From Isoetes taiwanensis (lineage: Eukaryota > Streptophyta > Lycopodiopsida > Isoetales > Isoetaceae): 64,000 bases of DNA. Position numbers and translations under genes: made by a program. The DNA lies in the NCBI GenBank assembly GCA_021234155.1, contig JAJEKV010000032.1, forward strand, positions 12,914,283 through 12,978,282. Direction: 5' to 3'. The number at the start of each line of letters is the position of its first letter. Within the stretch, counting starts at the first letter, position 1. This document shows positions 23,071-33,825 of the stretch, one piece after another. The notes under the pieces were generated by a model. That model made no database searches. It worked only from the letters and a program-made list of their open reading frames with translations, and had not been told where the DNA came from.

Positions 23071-23292
23071 AAAGGAATATAAAACTGTATGCTCAATCAT
23101 TGTGATATTAGTATGCAAGATTGTGCAGTAGACATTTTCAAGTGCTATTATTGTCTTTAGCAATTGACGAGGATTTCTATGAGATAATATTTTTATGAAG
23201 ACATCTGCACCAAGCATCTTCACTTCAGCATCAAAAATATCAGATTTAATCTTCGCATATATCTCCTTGATTGGCTCATAATAAGCATCGAC
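23071..23292 (-). pseudogene. Annexin-like exon fragment
   Basis: A single open minus-strand stretch reads EIYAKIKSDIFDAEVKMLG and then ADVFIKILSHRNPRQLLKTI. The spacing of FI-ILS-R--QL and the preceding helix match the repeat of plant annexins (calcium-dependent membrane-binding proteins). No flanking exons were found; upstream the frame is closed by a TGA before any acceptor. It ends against the right end of the TIR-bounded segment. The family assignment rests on one repeat only. Confidence 0.4.
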
Positions 23293-24074
23293 GTATTTGC
23301 AAATTCATATCTTTTTAAGGTTATCTTTTCCTTTTGCAGGCGCATTTGCAATTAGGCCTATTTTCGCACACTCTGACATCTGCTTGCTTGCAGGCCATGA
23401 ATCCGGGTTTTTCTTTTTATTTATCCTCTTCTTTATCTCCTTCCTTGCTATTGGAAGAGTTAGAAGAGGCACAGAAGCTGCCACGTGCAGTCCCTCGAAA
23501 TAAAGTTCCACATCTAAATAAACCGAGGATGATGAATTAGCAGCGTTGCAGGCAGAAAGAAATGGATCTATAATTGGTGAAAAGTCATACTTAGTGTCTT
23601 CTTTGTATTCCATGTAATATGTTTTAAAAATATGTTTAAGATTATTCTAGGTTTAAGATATAGATGCCAAATAAAAAAAACATAAATTCATGTGTCAATG
23701 GAATCTGGTATGTACCATGTCTTTTTATACCTGTGATTGGGGGACAACTCGACTCGAAGCATTTTCTTAATTATTATGATGTCATTTTAATAAGATGTAT
23801 TAAAATTTTTGTATATAATTGGCATATCATGCTTATTATATTGTTTGTATTTTGAAGCTTCTAATACTCTGAGTTACCTCTATTAAAAACTATTCTATTC
23901 TATTCTATTCTATTCTATTATTATCTGATGCTAAAGGTATTTTTGAACCGTTACTGCCAATGGAGGGACTGAAAGGGCTCATGATACATCCAATGATATT
24001 CCAAAGCAAATACAATCAACTTGTGAGGGAGAGTTGGAAAACATGTGAGTTTCAACATTCAATAAGAAAACTTG
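23293..24074. other. Intergenic, with an (ATTCT)n microsatellite
   Basis: Short frames only. 23390-23540 has a coding-like plus-strand phrase (LLEELEEAQKLPRAVPRNK) after a pyrimidine-rich AG, not recognised. 23890-23919 is a run of ttcta. Confidence 0.55.
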
Positions 24075-24083
24075 GTTTGAAGA

Positions 24084-24295
24084 AGAAGAAGAAGAGATTT
24101 TAACGTCACGCCACAAGGCAGCTTCCTATCGGACATGTGACACTTTACAACACACCCAGATGGGTCCTGCCCCCACCACTTTACATTGCTGAAGTGGGTC
24201 CTTCCCCCACCAACTTTACATTGCATGGCCACTTTCACAACGAGGCGTTGAACCCGTGACCTTGGTTATGGCAGTTTAACGTCTTACCACAGGAT
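24084..24295 (-). mobile_element. tRNA-derived SINE, about 212 bp, with target-site duplication
   Basis: On the minus strand the head (24295 downward) reads atcctgtggtaagacg, an A-box-like sequence, followed about 40 bases later by cgggttcaacgcc, a B-box: the internal RNA polymerase III promoter of a tRNA-derived SINE. The body contains an internal near-duplication (gtaaagtggtgggggcagg and relatives). The 3' end is a (ttc)n tail at 24094-24084. The 9-bp duplication gtttgaaga flanks it at 24075-24083 and 24296-24304. It would be mobilised by a LINE in trans. Confidence 0.8.
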
Positions 24296-24381
24296 GTTTG
24301 AAGAGAAATTCTTCAAATATTATACGTGGAATAATATGCAATGTAGAATACTCAAAGAAAAGTGCTTTCCATATCTCTAAG

Positions 24382-25974
24382 TGTCGTCTGCCAAATGAAG
24401 GTAAAAAATTGCAAAACATTGATAAATAAGCATTTTACTTTGGCAAAGTGCTAGCTTTGAAGGAAAAGCTAGGCAAATATGGAAATAGCGCAAAAGTAGT
24501 GCAAGAGATGTGCTACATGGAAGAATAACCATGAGAAACATGGGAAGAAGGGACATGGCAACCGGGTTGTCATGAGAGAACCCCATAGAAGGAAAACATC
24601 CCTATGGTGGAGTTATGAAGAAAAACGTGATACAATAAAGGCCTCAATTAAAGGGGTCAAGTCACGAAGATTAAAGAAGAGAAAAGATGTCAAGAACAAG
24701 GGAGAACAACGCTTGAGAAAACCATGGAAGCGCAATCACCCATGAAAGAAAAAGCCAGAAAAGAAGCCTTAATGGTGATATAGACGGCTATAAGCAAAGA
24801 AAAAGATGCCTAAAGAGCAAAGGTGCAAATTGAATAAAAACCATTGAGAAGTGAAAAGGACACTAAAAGAGAAAGGAATTGCAAGATTAAGGCAATGGGA
24901 AGGGGCGAATTGTGGAACCATTGGGGAAAAAAGGGAAGAAATCGGAAATTGTTAATATGGGTAAATTGTTAACAAAAGGAAAATAATTTGGGCTTGAATG
25001 GTGAGCAGTGAGAGCCTCGGGTCGGGGTGATGAGGCTTAACAACCATAGCTTTTTTTCAGGAGGATTAGGCTTTCTTTGCTCTAAGGTCGGATGCCACAG
25101 ATCTAAAAGCGAGCCAACTTGGGAAGGATCAAAGTTAAGAAAATATAGAAGCAGATCAAGGTCAAGACTATGGCATCGAAGAAAATCGTAGAAGAATGGC
25201 CGGATCTGGTTTGAATCGGCCCCTCGTAAAATTGTTCTGAGAAGAATAGGGCGGATTGAGTCTAAATCCGCCATGGCGGCAGAAAAGATTGAAGCCGGGG
25301 TTTCGATCCAAGGCAATCATTTGGAAGCGGGCCGTTGAGAGATTCCGGTGGCCTTTAAGGGCTTGATTCGCGAGAAAAATAGGGCAAAAATTTGAAGCAG
25401 GCGAAATTGGCGATCCGAGTCGGATTTAGCCGGGTCTTGGTCATACCAAAAGCCCAACACGGAAGAAAGCGAAAACCCGAACGAAATTTCCACAACACCC
25501 GGGATACAGGGGTTGCAAGTATCCATAGGGTTATTCATTACATAAAAAATTAAAACCTTACTTACCTTAGGTTCGAGGTTGCACGAGAAGGGCACATTAC
25601 TCAAGCCCCTTTGGAGAAGAAATCTGAAGGGACCATCATGAAGACTAAACGTGGGAATATTGGTGACGTGGCATATTTGCTGACGTGGCAGGACCAGTGG
25701 CATGTGATGACGTGGCAAGGTGCCACGAGGGCGATCCGCCTAGGTGGCATACGAAATTCAAGAGGTATGCTGACGTGGCGATGAGGTGCGATGATGTGGC
25801 GATGACGTGGCACTGATGTGGCAAGGGGTATAGTGGACTATAAATATGTGAGCCACGGTTGGGGCTTTTCCAACCAGCAAAGTGTGCAATAAAGTTTGAT
25901 CTTTTGTTCTAGTTTTCTTGGTGTGTCTCTTTCACAGCGCTACCTTTTCCTCAGGATGCGAGCGGGGCTCGACA
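24382..25974 (+). repeat. 5' LTR, 1,593 bp
   Basis: TGTCG at 24382 to CGACA at 25974. It matches the 3' LTR over its length; an 18-bp segment at about 25670-25690, flanked by gacgtggc repeats, is absent from the 3' LTR. Minus-strand open frames in it are not genes. Confidence 0.95.
25664..25846 (+). promoter_or_regulatory. LTR promoter: five TGACGTGGC boxes and a TATA box
   Basis: Exact TGACGTGGC occurs at 25664, 25681, 25708, 25771 and 25803, with two tgatgtggc variants nearby, just upstream of ctataaatatg (TATA at 25839-25846). TGACGTGG is a known bZIP target, overlapping G-box, C-box and unfolded-protein-response elements. The spacing to TATA suggests the U3 enhancer and core promoter of the element. 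The 3' LTR has four boxes and TATA near 33257. Confidence 0.75.
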
Positions 25975-25980
25975 TAAAAG

Positions 25981-26000
25981 TGGTGCACTGGCCGGGAATC
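25981..26000 (+). other. Primer-binding site, tRNA-Gly type
   Basis: Six bases after the LTR end, tggtgcactggccggg pairs with the 3' end of plant tRNA-Gly(GCC), with about two mismatches by recall. It marks where minus-strand DNA synthesis starts. Confidence 0.7.
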
Positions 26001-26114
26001 TCAATCGTGGTGCTCGTGGAAGGAGATCTGCCCAAGAAAGCCGGCAACATTAGATAGGAAAGAGGTGCCAAGCCACGGTAAAAAGAAAACCGGGCCAACT
26101 CCCTCCGTCAATGT

Positions 26115-28037
26115 ATGTACGTGCAAGGAGCGGAATCTAAAGAAGAACACGATCGGATTGTGGAACAGCAACGCCGCGAACGAGAATTACGGTTTAAACA
26201 AAGAGAAAGAGAGTTACGCAACGAAGACCTCTATTTTCTGAGGGTGTCAAGTGCGCCAGACCTTTTGGAATCGGAGGGCACGACTTCAACATCATCAGAG
26301 GAATCTACCCAAGAAATTCAAATTCAAGAACCAAGAATCGTTAAAAGAATGGGAGATTTGAAATACCCAAAGTTTTATCCAGGAGATGATGCCGATGGGC
26401 ATCTATATGCATTCCTAACTGCCAGCGCCGCAAATGGAAAAAATGATGTTGACCGATTAAAATTATTTCCAGGAACGCTTCAACAATATGCAGCACGGTG
26501 GTATTGGCAATCCCAGGAGACCACGCCTTTTACGAATTGGAATGCCTTAAAAGAGGCTTTTCTAACTCAATTTAGGGGAGCCGGGTACAAGGAGAGAATT
26601 TACCAAGAACTCACACACATCAAGTGCTACCCCGACGAGACCTTGCAAAGTTATATCTTGAGGTATAAAAGCTTGTTATCAAAAAGAGATCCGCTACCTG
26701 CTGCCGAAGAACAAGTAAGATATTTTGTGGAGGGATTACCCCCTTTACTCCAATTATTTGTAAAAGCAAGCCAACCGGCTACCTTGGATGACGCCACAAG
26801 GGTGGCATCACAATATGACACGGCGGGTTTTGGGGTACAAGGAACCTTGCCAATTCTTTCAAGTGGAGGAGGAATGATTCCTATGGCCGCCAACACATTT
26901 CAACCTTCGGGAAGGGTGGATTATTTCCGCCTCCAACAACAGATGCAAGGCAATCCAGCAGCACCGGCCGCTATCCCCATTGCGCCTCTATCATTACCAG
27001 CCAATCCGACAGTAACTGTGCCAAGTGCTCCTACAATGCCAAATCCCATCAATATGGAGAACCAAATTGCAAAGGTTAAAGAGGACATTGTGGAGTCATT
27101 AACAAAGCAACTATCCGAATTGCAACTCAACTGGGTGCACGGAGCAGCAGGAAGGGTCCATGAACAAAAAGAAAGGGCCAATGTATGGTGCGCGAAGTGC
27201 AAGAGGCCAGGACATCTTCCACATGAGTGTGGGAATACAAGTGATAAACCAAAGTGTCAAATTTGTGGAAGAAGAAATCATACGGCTGCTACTTGCTATT
27301 TCCGACAAGGGGGTGCAACACCTTCACAATGGATACCACCGCAATGCACTTCCTATCAAGTTCAACCTCAAGAAGAGCCTATCTACGTGCAAACCCAACC
27401 ATATCATTCAGCGTATGCCGTAGTGCCGCAACAAGCAATGGGACCTCGACCGGCATATCGACAAAGGAAACCTATACAATGCTATCGTTGCAAGAACTTT
27501 GGACATATTGCCCCAGAGTGTCCTAATCCAAGAGCTCCAGTGGAGTATCAACCAGTGTGCGGCATATGTCAGACTCAAGGGCTGCATACTCAAGCCGAAT
27601 GTCCACATAAACTAGAACCCCGAAAGACGGGCGAACGAGAAAAGGGAAAGAAACCAATGGCGGATTCTAATGCTGTATTTATCCTTAAAAAATCAATGGA
27701 AGATGAAATTCCTGTGTATGAGACACGTGCACAACGACGTAATAGACTAAACCAGGAATCCATTAGAACACCAATTGTCGGATTTCAAGATGAGAATGAG
27801 GAAGATGAGGAAGAACAGATGATCCAAAACGTGGAAGATATTCCAAGACCAGAAGACGTGCGGCGAATTAAGGAACAAGTGGTGGACCAGTCGCGACAAA
27901 AGGAAAAGGCAAAAGAGAAAAAGATTCGCCGACGCTATAAGAAGATTTTACAACTTGGAAGTGAACAACCATATGATATTTTGAAGGATATGATCTATTA
28001 CCTTTGGACAACTGCTAAATTTGGCACCAGGGTGTAG
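26115..28037 (+). CDS. gag: gag polyprotein (capsid plus four zinc knuckles), 640 aa
   Basis: The ATG at 26115 opens a frame with a charged N-terminus, then a Retrotrans_gag capsid region (about residues 85-215, including RWYWQSQETTPFTNW). Four zinc knuckles follow: CAKCKRPGHLPHEC (about 359), CQICGRRNHTAATC (about 381), CYRCKNFGHIAPEC (about 456) and CGICQTQGLHTQAEC (about 482; its Cys-His gap is one residue longer). The C-terminus is very acidic then basic (DENEEDEEEQ, KEKAKEKKIRRR). It assembles the cytoplasmic virus-like particle and packages RNA. Gag is usually shorter in plant gypsy elements and most have one knuckle. It overlaps the pol frame. Confidence 0.92.
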   Translation: MYVQGAESKEEHDRIVEQQRRERELRFKQRERELRNEDLYFLRVSSAPDLLESEGTTSTSSEESTQEIQIQEPRIVKRMGDLKYPKFYPGDDADGHLYAFLTASAANGKNDVDRLKLFPGTLQQYAARWYWQSQETTPFTNWNALKEAFLTQFRGAGYKERIYQELTHIKCYPDETLQSYILRYKSLLSKRDPLPAAEEQVRYFVEGLPPLLQLFVKASQPATLDDATRVASQYDTAGFGVQGTLPILSSGGGMIPMAANTFQPSGRVDYFRLQQQMQGNPAAPAAIPIAPLSLPANPTVTVPSAPTMPNPINMENQIAKVKEDIVESLTKQLSELQLNWVHGAAGRVHEQKERANVWCAKCKRPGHLPHECGNTSDKPKCQICGRRNHTAATCYFRQGGATPSQWIPPQCTSYQVQPQEEPIYVQTQPYHSAYAVVPQQAMGPRPAYRQRKPIQCYRCKNFGHIAPECPNPRAPVEYQPVCGICQTQGLHTQAECPHKLEPRKTGEREKGKKPMADSNAVFILKKSMEDEIPVYETRAQRRNRLNQESIRTPIVGFQDENEEDEEEQMIQNVEDIPRPEDVRRIKEQVVDQSRQKEKAKEKKIRRRYKKILQLGSEQPYDILKDMIYYLWTTAKFGTRV

Positions 28038-31000
28038 AAAAGTCGTGATGGCAGCACTGAAGGGTCAAAAAGAAGTGGTCGTGAATTCAGCATGGCCAGT
28101 AATTGCGGATATGAGTTCACCATGTTTGGACTTGGAAATAAATGGCGAATTGATCCGGAACTGTACCATTGATGGGGGGTTGGGCATTAACATTATGCCT
28201 GAACACATGTGGAGGAAACTAGAGTTGCCTGAACCAGTACCAGTAGACTTTGTGGTCAAGATGGCTGACCAACGACGTGTGAAGCCAATTGGCGTTATTA
28301 CCGGGGTACAAACACTGATAGCTGGCATTATGTTTTACGTGGACTATGTGGTCCTAAAGATGGTGGTGGAGGGAGCATTAGTCTACCCTCTACTACTTGG
28401 AAGACCTTGGCTAATGCAAGCCAGAGCCAAGCATGACTGGTCAACGGGATTATTGACCATAGGAGATGGAAACAATGCAGTTTCTATAAAAGTACACATC
28501 TCTCCAGGAAGGATTTCGGCGGCTGGACGAGTTCAAGAGATTGATAGTGATACAAGTTCTAGTGACGACGATGAAGAAGAATTGTCTGACGATGAAGAAC
28601 AAGAGGCTGCTCTGGTAGCACCCGAAGAAGAAAAGGGATACAAGGGGTTACAACTACGACCCTCTTATAGGGATGACACTTCAAGTGTTGTTCTTGAGGA
28701 GTGGTTGCAAGATCGAATGGAATTGGATTGTGCCATGGTGGAAGTGGAGATGGAGCCACCGACTCGGCAACAATTGATGAAAAAGGGTAAGAAGGCTCGA
28801 TGGAAAGCTTTGAATTTGTCTAAAAAAGAAGAGGCTCCAAGCGAAGAAGTATCAAAAGAAGAAAGGTTAGGAGAGTTCCCTCCTTATTTCTTTGAATACG
28901 AGGAGGGGGAGATCAAGTTAAATGAAGCACCAGCTTGTGAAGTGGTTGGTCGAAAGAATATGCCAGAAAGCTTGGAACCGCCAAAAGTGATTGAGTTGAA
29001 TATGGGAACCAAGGAGGAGCCTAAGGTGGTTCGAGTTGGAGCACAGTTACCCGAAGAAGAGAGGCAGCTGTATTACGAATTATTTGTGGCCTATAAAGAT
29101 GTCTTCGCATGGAGTTATCGAGATTTACGAGGAATAGACCCAGCGTTGTGCCAACATCGAATACAATTGGTACCTGATGCAAAGCCTATACGACAACGAG
29201 CTTATCGCATGAATCCGAATTATAGTAAAGCAGTAAGAGCGGAAATTGATGGGTTATTGGAAGCCGGATTTATTGTTCCTGTTGAAGGGAGTGATTGGCT
29301 ATCCCCCATAGTGATTGTGCCCAAGAAGAATAAGAAGTTGAGAGTTTGCGTGGATTACCGAAAGCTAAATGCTGCCACAGTGAAGGACGGGTTCCCAGTA
29401 CCTTTTACTGATGCAGTGCTAGACGAAGTGGCGGGCCATGAACTCTATTCTTTTATGGACGGGTTTAGCGGATACAACCAAGTCACTATTGCACCTGAAG
29501 ATCGCGAGAAGACCGCATTTGTGACCGAGTGGGGTTGCTTCATGTATAAGGTGATGCCGTTCGGGTTGTGCAATGCCCCAGCCACATTCCAACGAGTTGT
29601 GACTGCAGCCTTCAAGGACTTCTTGAAGGAATTCATGGAAGTATTTTTGGATGACTTCTGCGTATATAGCAGTTATGGGGATCATCGAAGGAAGCTGGAG
29701 AAGTGCTTTTGCAAGTGCCGAGACTATGGGATATCGTTAAATCCACTCAAATGTATGTTTGCAGTCGTGAGAGGGGTGTTGCTAGGGCGAGTGGTGACAG
29801 CCCAAGGATTAGCAGTAGATCCAGAAAAAGTGAAGATAATCATTGAATTACCACCACCAGAAGATGTGAAGCAATTACAAGCATTTTTGGGACATGTGGG
29901 GTATCATAGAAGATTTATCCGAAGATATGCGGACACGGCTCTTCCATTGACCAACTTGTTGAAGAAAGAAGTGGAGTACCAGTGGAGTGAAGAGTGTCAA
30001 GTTGCATTTGAAGCACTCAAGAAGGCTTTGGTACAATCACCTATCTTGAAATGGCCTAAATGGGATGTCGAATTTCACGTGCATGTGGATGCTTCCGGTT
30101 ATGCCATTGGGAGTATATTATCTCAAAAGCAAGAAGATGGATGGGATCATCCAGTATATTACGCAAGCCGACAATTAAACAAAGCTGAAAGGAATTACTC
30201 TACCACCGAAAGAGAAGGGCTTGGCATGATATATTCCATCCAGAAGTATCGCCACTACTTATTGGGCAAGCCATTTGTGTTCTATGTGGACCACCAGGCT
30301 TTGAAATATCTAATCTTGAAACCATGCCGAACCGGAAGAGTAACGAGATGGTTACTTCTCCTACAAGAGTTCGAGTTCAAAGTGGTGTTGAAGCCTGGCA
30401 GCTCTCATGTAGGGCCAGATCATTTATCAAGATTGCCTGGAGAAGAACCAAAAGAAGCAATTCCAGATGAGTTGCCTGATGCGGAGTTATTTAATGTGGA
30501 GGCGGTGCCAGAATGGTATACGGGCCTTGGACAATATTTGGTAAGTGGGGAGTTACCAAGTGAGCTTACTTCCTCGGAAAGGAAACGATTCATACAGCAA
30601 GCTGCTGGGTACACTATGTTGGGAGGAGTATTATATAAGCAAGGGCGAGATGATATTTTAAGAAGATGTGTGTTACCCTATGAAGTACCACGAATACTTG
30701 AAGATTGTCATGAAGCCCCAGAGGGAGGTCATTTTGGGACAGCGGTCACCATAAGGAAGGTGCTTCAAGCCGGATATTGGTGGCCAACTTTGCATAAAGA
30801 TGTTGCAGATCATGTGAAGAAATGTGATCCATGTCAACTTGTGGGAAGACCAACGAGAAGAGATTTGATGCCATTATATCCTGTTGTGCCGATTCGACCT
30901 TTTGAGAAGTGGGGAATTGATTTTGTGGGCCCCATAAATCCTCCAACGCGGTGGAGTCGAAACAAGTATATATTGATTTGCACCGATTACGTGACAAAGT

Positions 31001-31785
31001 GGGCCGAAGCTAAGGCGTTTCGGGAAGACAATGGAGCAGCGGTGGCAACATTCCTATACGAAAATATCATAATCCGGTTTGGATGTCCAGTGGAGCTGGT
31101 AAGCGATCGCGGTAAGCATTTTTTGAATGAGTTAATTGAGACAATGACGACCATGTATCGAATAAAGCATCGAAAGAGTAGTCCTTACCATCCACGAGCG
31201 AATGGACAAGCTGAGCGCACAAACAAGACCTTGTGCAATATTATGACAAAGATTTGCTCCGCTAGTCGAACCGATTGGGATCAAAGATTATTGGATGCCT
31301 TATGGGCATACCGTATGGCCTACAAGGTGACTACAAGGGCCACACCATTCCAATTAGTATATGGACTTGAAGCAGTAATACCAATTGAGTTGGAGATACC
31401 AAGCCTGCGAATAGCGGCTCAATATAAGTTGGGGGAAGTTGATAGTATCAAGGCAAGATTGCAAGAATTGGAAAAGTTGGATGAGACAAGGCTACTGGCT
31501 TTGCAAGCAAGGGAAGCTTTACAAAAAAGAAGGAAGAAATGGTATGATAAGCATTTGCGGAAAAAAGAGTTCAAGGAGGGAGACAAAGTGTTGTTGTATG
31601 AAGCAAAACATTGGAAGCGACCTGGCAAGCTGAAGATGCGATGGGTTGGACCATATGTGGTGAGTGAAGTGTTTTCTAATGGTTCAATACAACTCCAAAC
31701 ATTGGAGGGAGACCTTCTTCCCACAAGAGTCAATGGTTATCTGGTGAAAAAGTACCATGGGAGTGATGATGAGGAAGTATTTTGA
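27991..31785 (+). CDS. pol: pol polyprotein: protease, reverse transcriptase, RNase H, integrase
   Basis: The frame is open from 27991 (after a TGA) to TGA at 31783-31785, in the +1 frame relative to gag; the first in-frame ATG is at about 28048. Counting residues from 28021: protease near 50 with TIDGGLGINI (DGG where DSG/DTG is usual); reverse transcriptase about 400-580 with SPIVIVPKKNKKLRVCVDYR, FMDGFSGYNQ and catalytic FLDDF (543); RNase H about 680-800 with HVDASGYAIG; integrase from about 890 with a His/Cys zinc region ending CDPC and the D,D-35-E triad (GIDFVG, SDRGKHF, AERTNK). It ends with a short basic tail and no chromodomain. Expression would need +1 frameshifting within the 44-base overlap, or internal initiation. 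Apparently intact. Confidence 0.92.
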
Positions 31786-31820
31786 GTTCCTCGGGACGAG
31801 GAACATTTCCCCCCCCCTAA

Positions 31821-33392
31821 TGTCGTCTGCCAAATGAAGGTAAAAAATTGCAAAACATTGATAAATAAGCATTTTACTTTGGCAAAGTGCTAGCTTTGAA
31901 GGAAAAGCTAGGCAAATATGGAAATAGCGCAAAAGTAGTGCAAGAGATGTGCTACATGGAAGAATAACCATGAGAAACATGGGAAGAAGGGACATGGCAA
32001 CCGGGTTGTCATGAGAGAACCCCATAGAAGGAAAACATCCCTATGGTGGAGTTATGAAGAAAAACGTGACACAATAAAGGCCTCAATTAAAGGGGTCAAG
32101 TCACGAAGATTAAAGAAGAGAAAAGATGTCAAGAACAAGGGAGAACAACCCTTGAGAAAACCATGGAAGCGCAATCACCCATGAAAGAAAAAGCCAGAAA
32201 AGAAGCCTTAATGGTGATATAGACGGCTATAAGCAAAGAAAAAGATGCCTAAAGAGCAAAGGTGCAAATTGAATAAAAACCATTGAGAAGTGAAAAGGAC
32301 ACTAAAAGAGAAAGGAATTGCAAGATTAAGGCAATGGGAAGGGGCGAATTGTGGAACCATTGGGGAAAAAAGGGAAGAAATCGGAAATTGTTAATATGGG
32401 TAAATTGTTAACAAAAAGGAAAATAATTTGGGCTTGAATGGTGAACGGGCGGAGCCCTAGGCCGGCTGATGAGGCGAACAACCATAGCTTTTCCGGAGGA
32501 TTAGGCCTGCTGCTCTAAGGTCGGATGCCACAGATCTGAAGCAGAGCCAACTTGGGAAGGATCAGGTTAAGAAAATATAGAAGCAGATCAAGGCCGAAGA
32601 CTATGGCATCGAAGAAAACTGTAGAAGAATGGCCGGATCTGGTTTGAATCGGCCCTCTCAGAAATTGTTTACAGAAGAATAGGGCGGATTGAGTCTAAAT
32701 CCGCCATGGCAGCGTAAAAGATTGAAGCCAGGGTTTCGATCTGAAGGCAATCGGCTGGAAGCGGGCCGTTGAGAGATTCCGGTGGCCTTTAAGGGCTTGA
32801 TTCGGCAGAAAATAGGGCAAAAAAATTTGAAGCAGGCCGAAATTGCTGATCTGAGTCGGATTTAGCCGGGTCTTGGTCATACCAAAAGCCCAACACAGAA
32901 GAAACAGAAAACCTGAACGAACTTTCCACAATTCTGGGATACCGGGGTTGCAAGTATCCATAGGGTTATTCATTACATAAAAAATTAAAACCTTACTTAC
33001 CTTAGGTTCGAGGTTGCACGAGAAGGGCACATTACTCAAGCCCCTTTGGAGAAGAAATCTGAAGGGACCATCATGAAGACTAAACGTGGGAATATTGGTG
33101 ACGTGGCAGGACCAGTGGCATGTGATGACGTGGCAAGGTGCCACGAGGGCGATCCGCCTAGGTGGCATACGAAATTCAAGAGGTATGCTGACGTGGCGAT
33201 GAGGTGCTATGATGTGGCGATGACGTGGCGCTGATGTGGCAAGGGGTAGAGTGGACTATAAATATGTGAGCCACGGTTGGGGCTTTTCCAACCAGCAAAG
33301 TGTGCAATAAAGTTTGATCTTTTGTTCTAGTTTTCTTGGTGTGTCTCTTTCATAGCGCTACCTTTTCCTCGGGTTGCGAGCGGGGCTCGACA
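31821..33392 (+). repeat. 3' LTR, 1,572 bp
   Basis: TGTCG at 31821 to CGACA at 33392. Nearly identical to the 5' LTR at both ends; about 32440-32940 carries a cluster of small substitutions and indels relative to 25000-25500. The bases just before it are a run of C (31809-31817) rather than a classic polypurine tract; a short purine stretch (gggacgaggaa) lies further up. Confidence 0.95.
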
Positions 33393-33397
33393 CTAAG

Positions 33398-33676
33398 CCT
33401 CACTATTATTTCGTCTTGACATGTGTAATCTTAATAGCATAGTTTGTGCCAAATATTAGCATAAAGAGAAATAATGTTCATGCACTCCCTCAATGAAATT
33501 CAAATTAGTGGGACATCATGTATCCCAATCTTCAATTCATTTGCAATGGTCTAAGTTGTCATGCTTAGTTGACAACTGCAACCTAATGCATGGCATGTAG
33601 CACTTAAATTTTGAGTATTATGGCTAAAACATTAAGATTAACCTGAGTACAAATCTATCACTAAGCATGTATTGCG
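33398..33676. other. Short AT-rich spacer
   Basis: Nothing recognisable between the retroelement target duplication and the tandem repeat. Confidence 0.6.
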
Positions 33677-33781
33677 TTATGAAATGTTACGTTAATAGTC
33701 GGGTAACCCCACATGCTTGGAACCAAAGAATTATGAAATGTTACGTTAATAGCAGGGGTAACCCCACAGGCTTGGAACCAA
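33677..33781. repeat. Tandem duplication, about 53 bp x 2
   Basis: Units starting atgaaatgttacgttaatag and ending gcttggaaccaa, at about 33677-33730 and 33731-33781, with a 2-bp length difference. Each contains a ggggtaacccc-like palindrome. Confidence 0.85.
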
Positions 33782-33783
33782 GG

Positions 33784-33825
33784 AAATGTTCGCGGCGGCC
33801 TTGGCTGCCGCGATAAATTTCTTGT
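33784..33825 (+). promoter_or_regulatory. 42-bp hairpin-plus-TATA motif, copy 1
   Basis: aaatgttcgcggcggcc followed by an imperfect complement and ataaatttcttgt. It matches 36581-36622 with one mismatch. A TATA-like catatataaa follows at about 33830. No gene can be assigned downstream. Confidence 0.5.

Larger units (their letters stand above)
24382..33392 (+). mobile_element. Complete Ty3/gypsy retrotransposon, 9,011 bp (Tat/Athila-like)
   Basis: Two LTRs beginning TGTCG and ending CGACA bound the element. The 5-bp target duplication ctaag lies at 24377-24381 and 33393-33397. Order: 5' LTR, primer-binding site, gag, pol (protease, reverse transcriptase, RNase H, integrase), 3' LTR. There is no chromodomain. 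The FMDGFSGYNQ and MEVFLDDF motifs and a C-terminus ending NGYLVKKY resemble the Tat/Athila side of plant Ty3/gypsy elements. Both frames are intact and the LTRs are nearly identical over most of their length, so insertion was recent. Lineage is by motif recall and needs a tree. Confidence 0.93.

Noticed and set aside
24241-24295. tRNA gene candidate
   Set aside because: A- and B-box are present but the acceptor and anticodon stems do not close; it is the head of a SINE.
24969-25813. Several minus-strand open frames of 66-133 codons inside the 5' LTR, repeated in the 3' LTR (32695-33168)
   Set aside because: They lie within LTRs, lack any domain, and one runs through the bZIP-box array; they are shadows of non-coding DNA.
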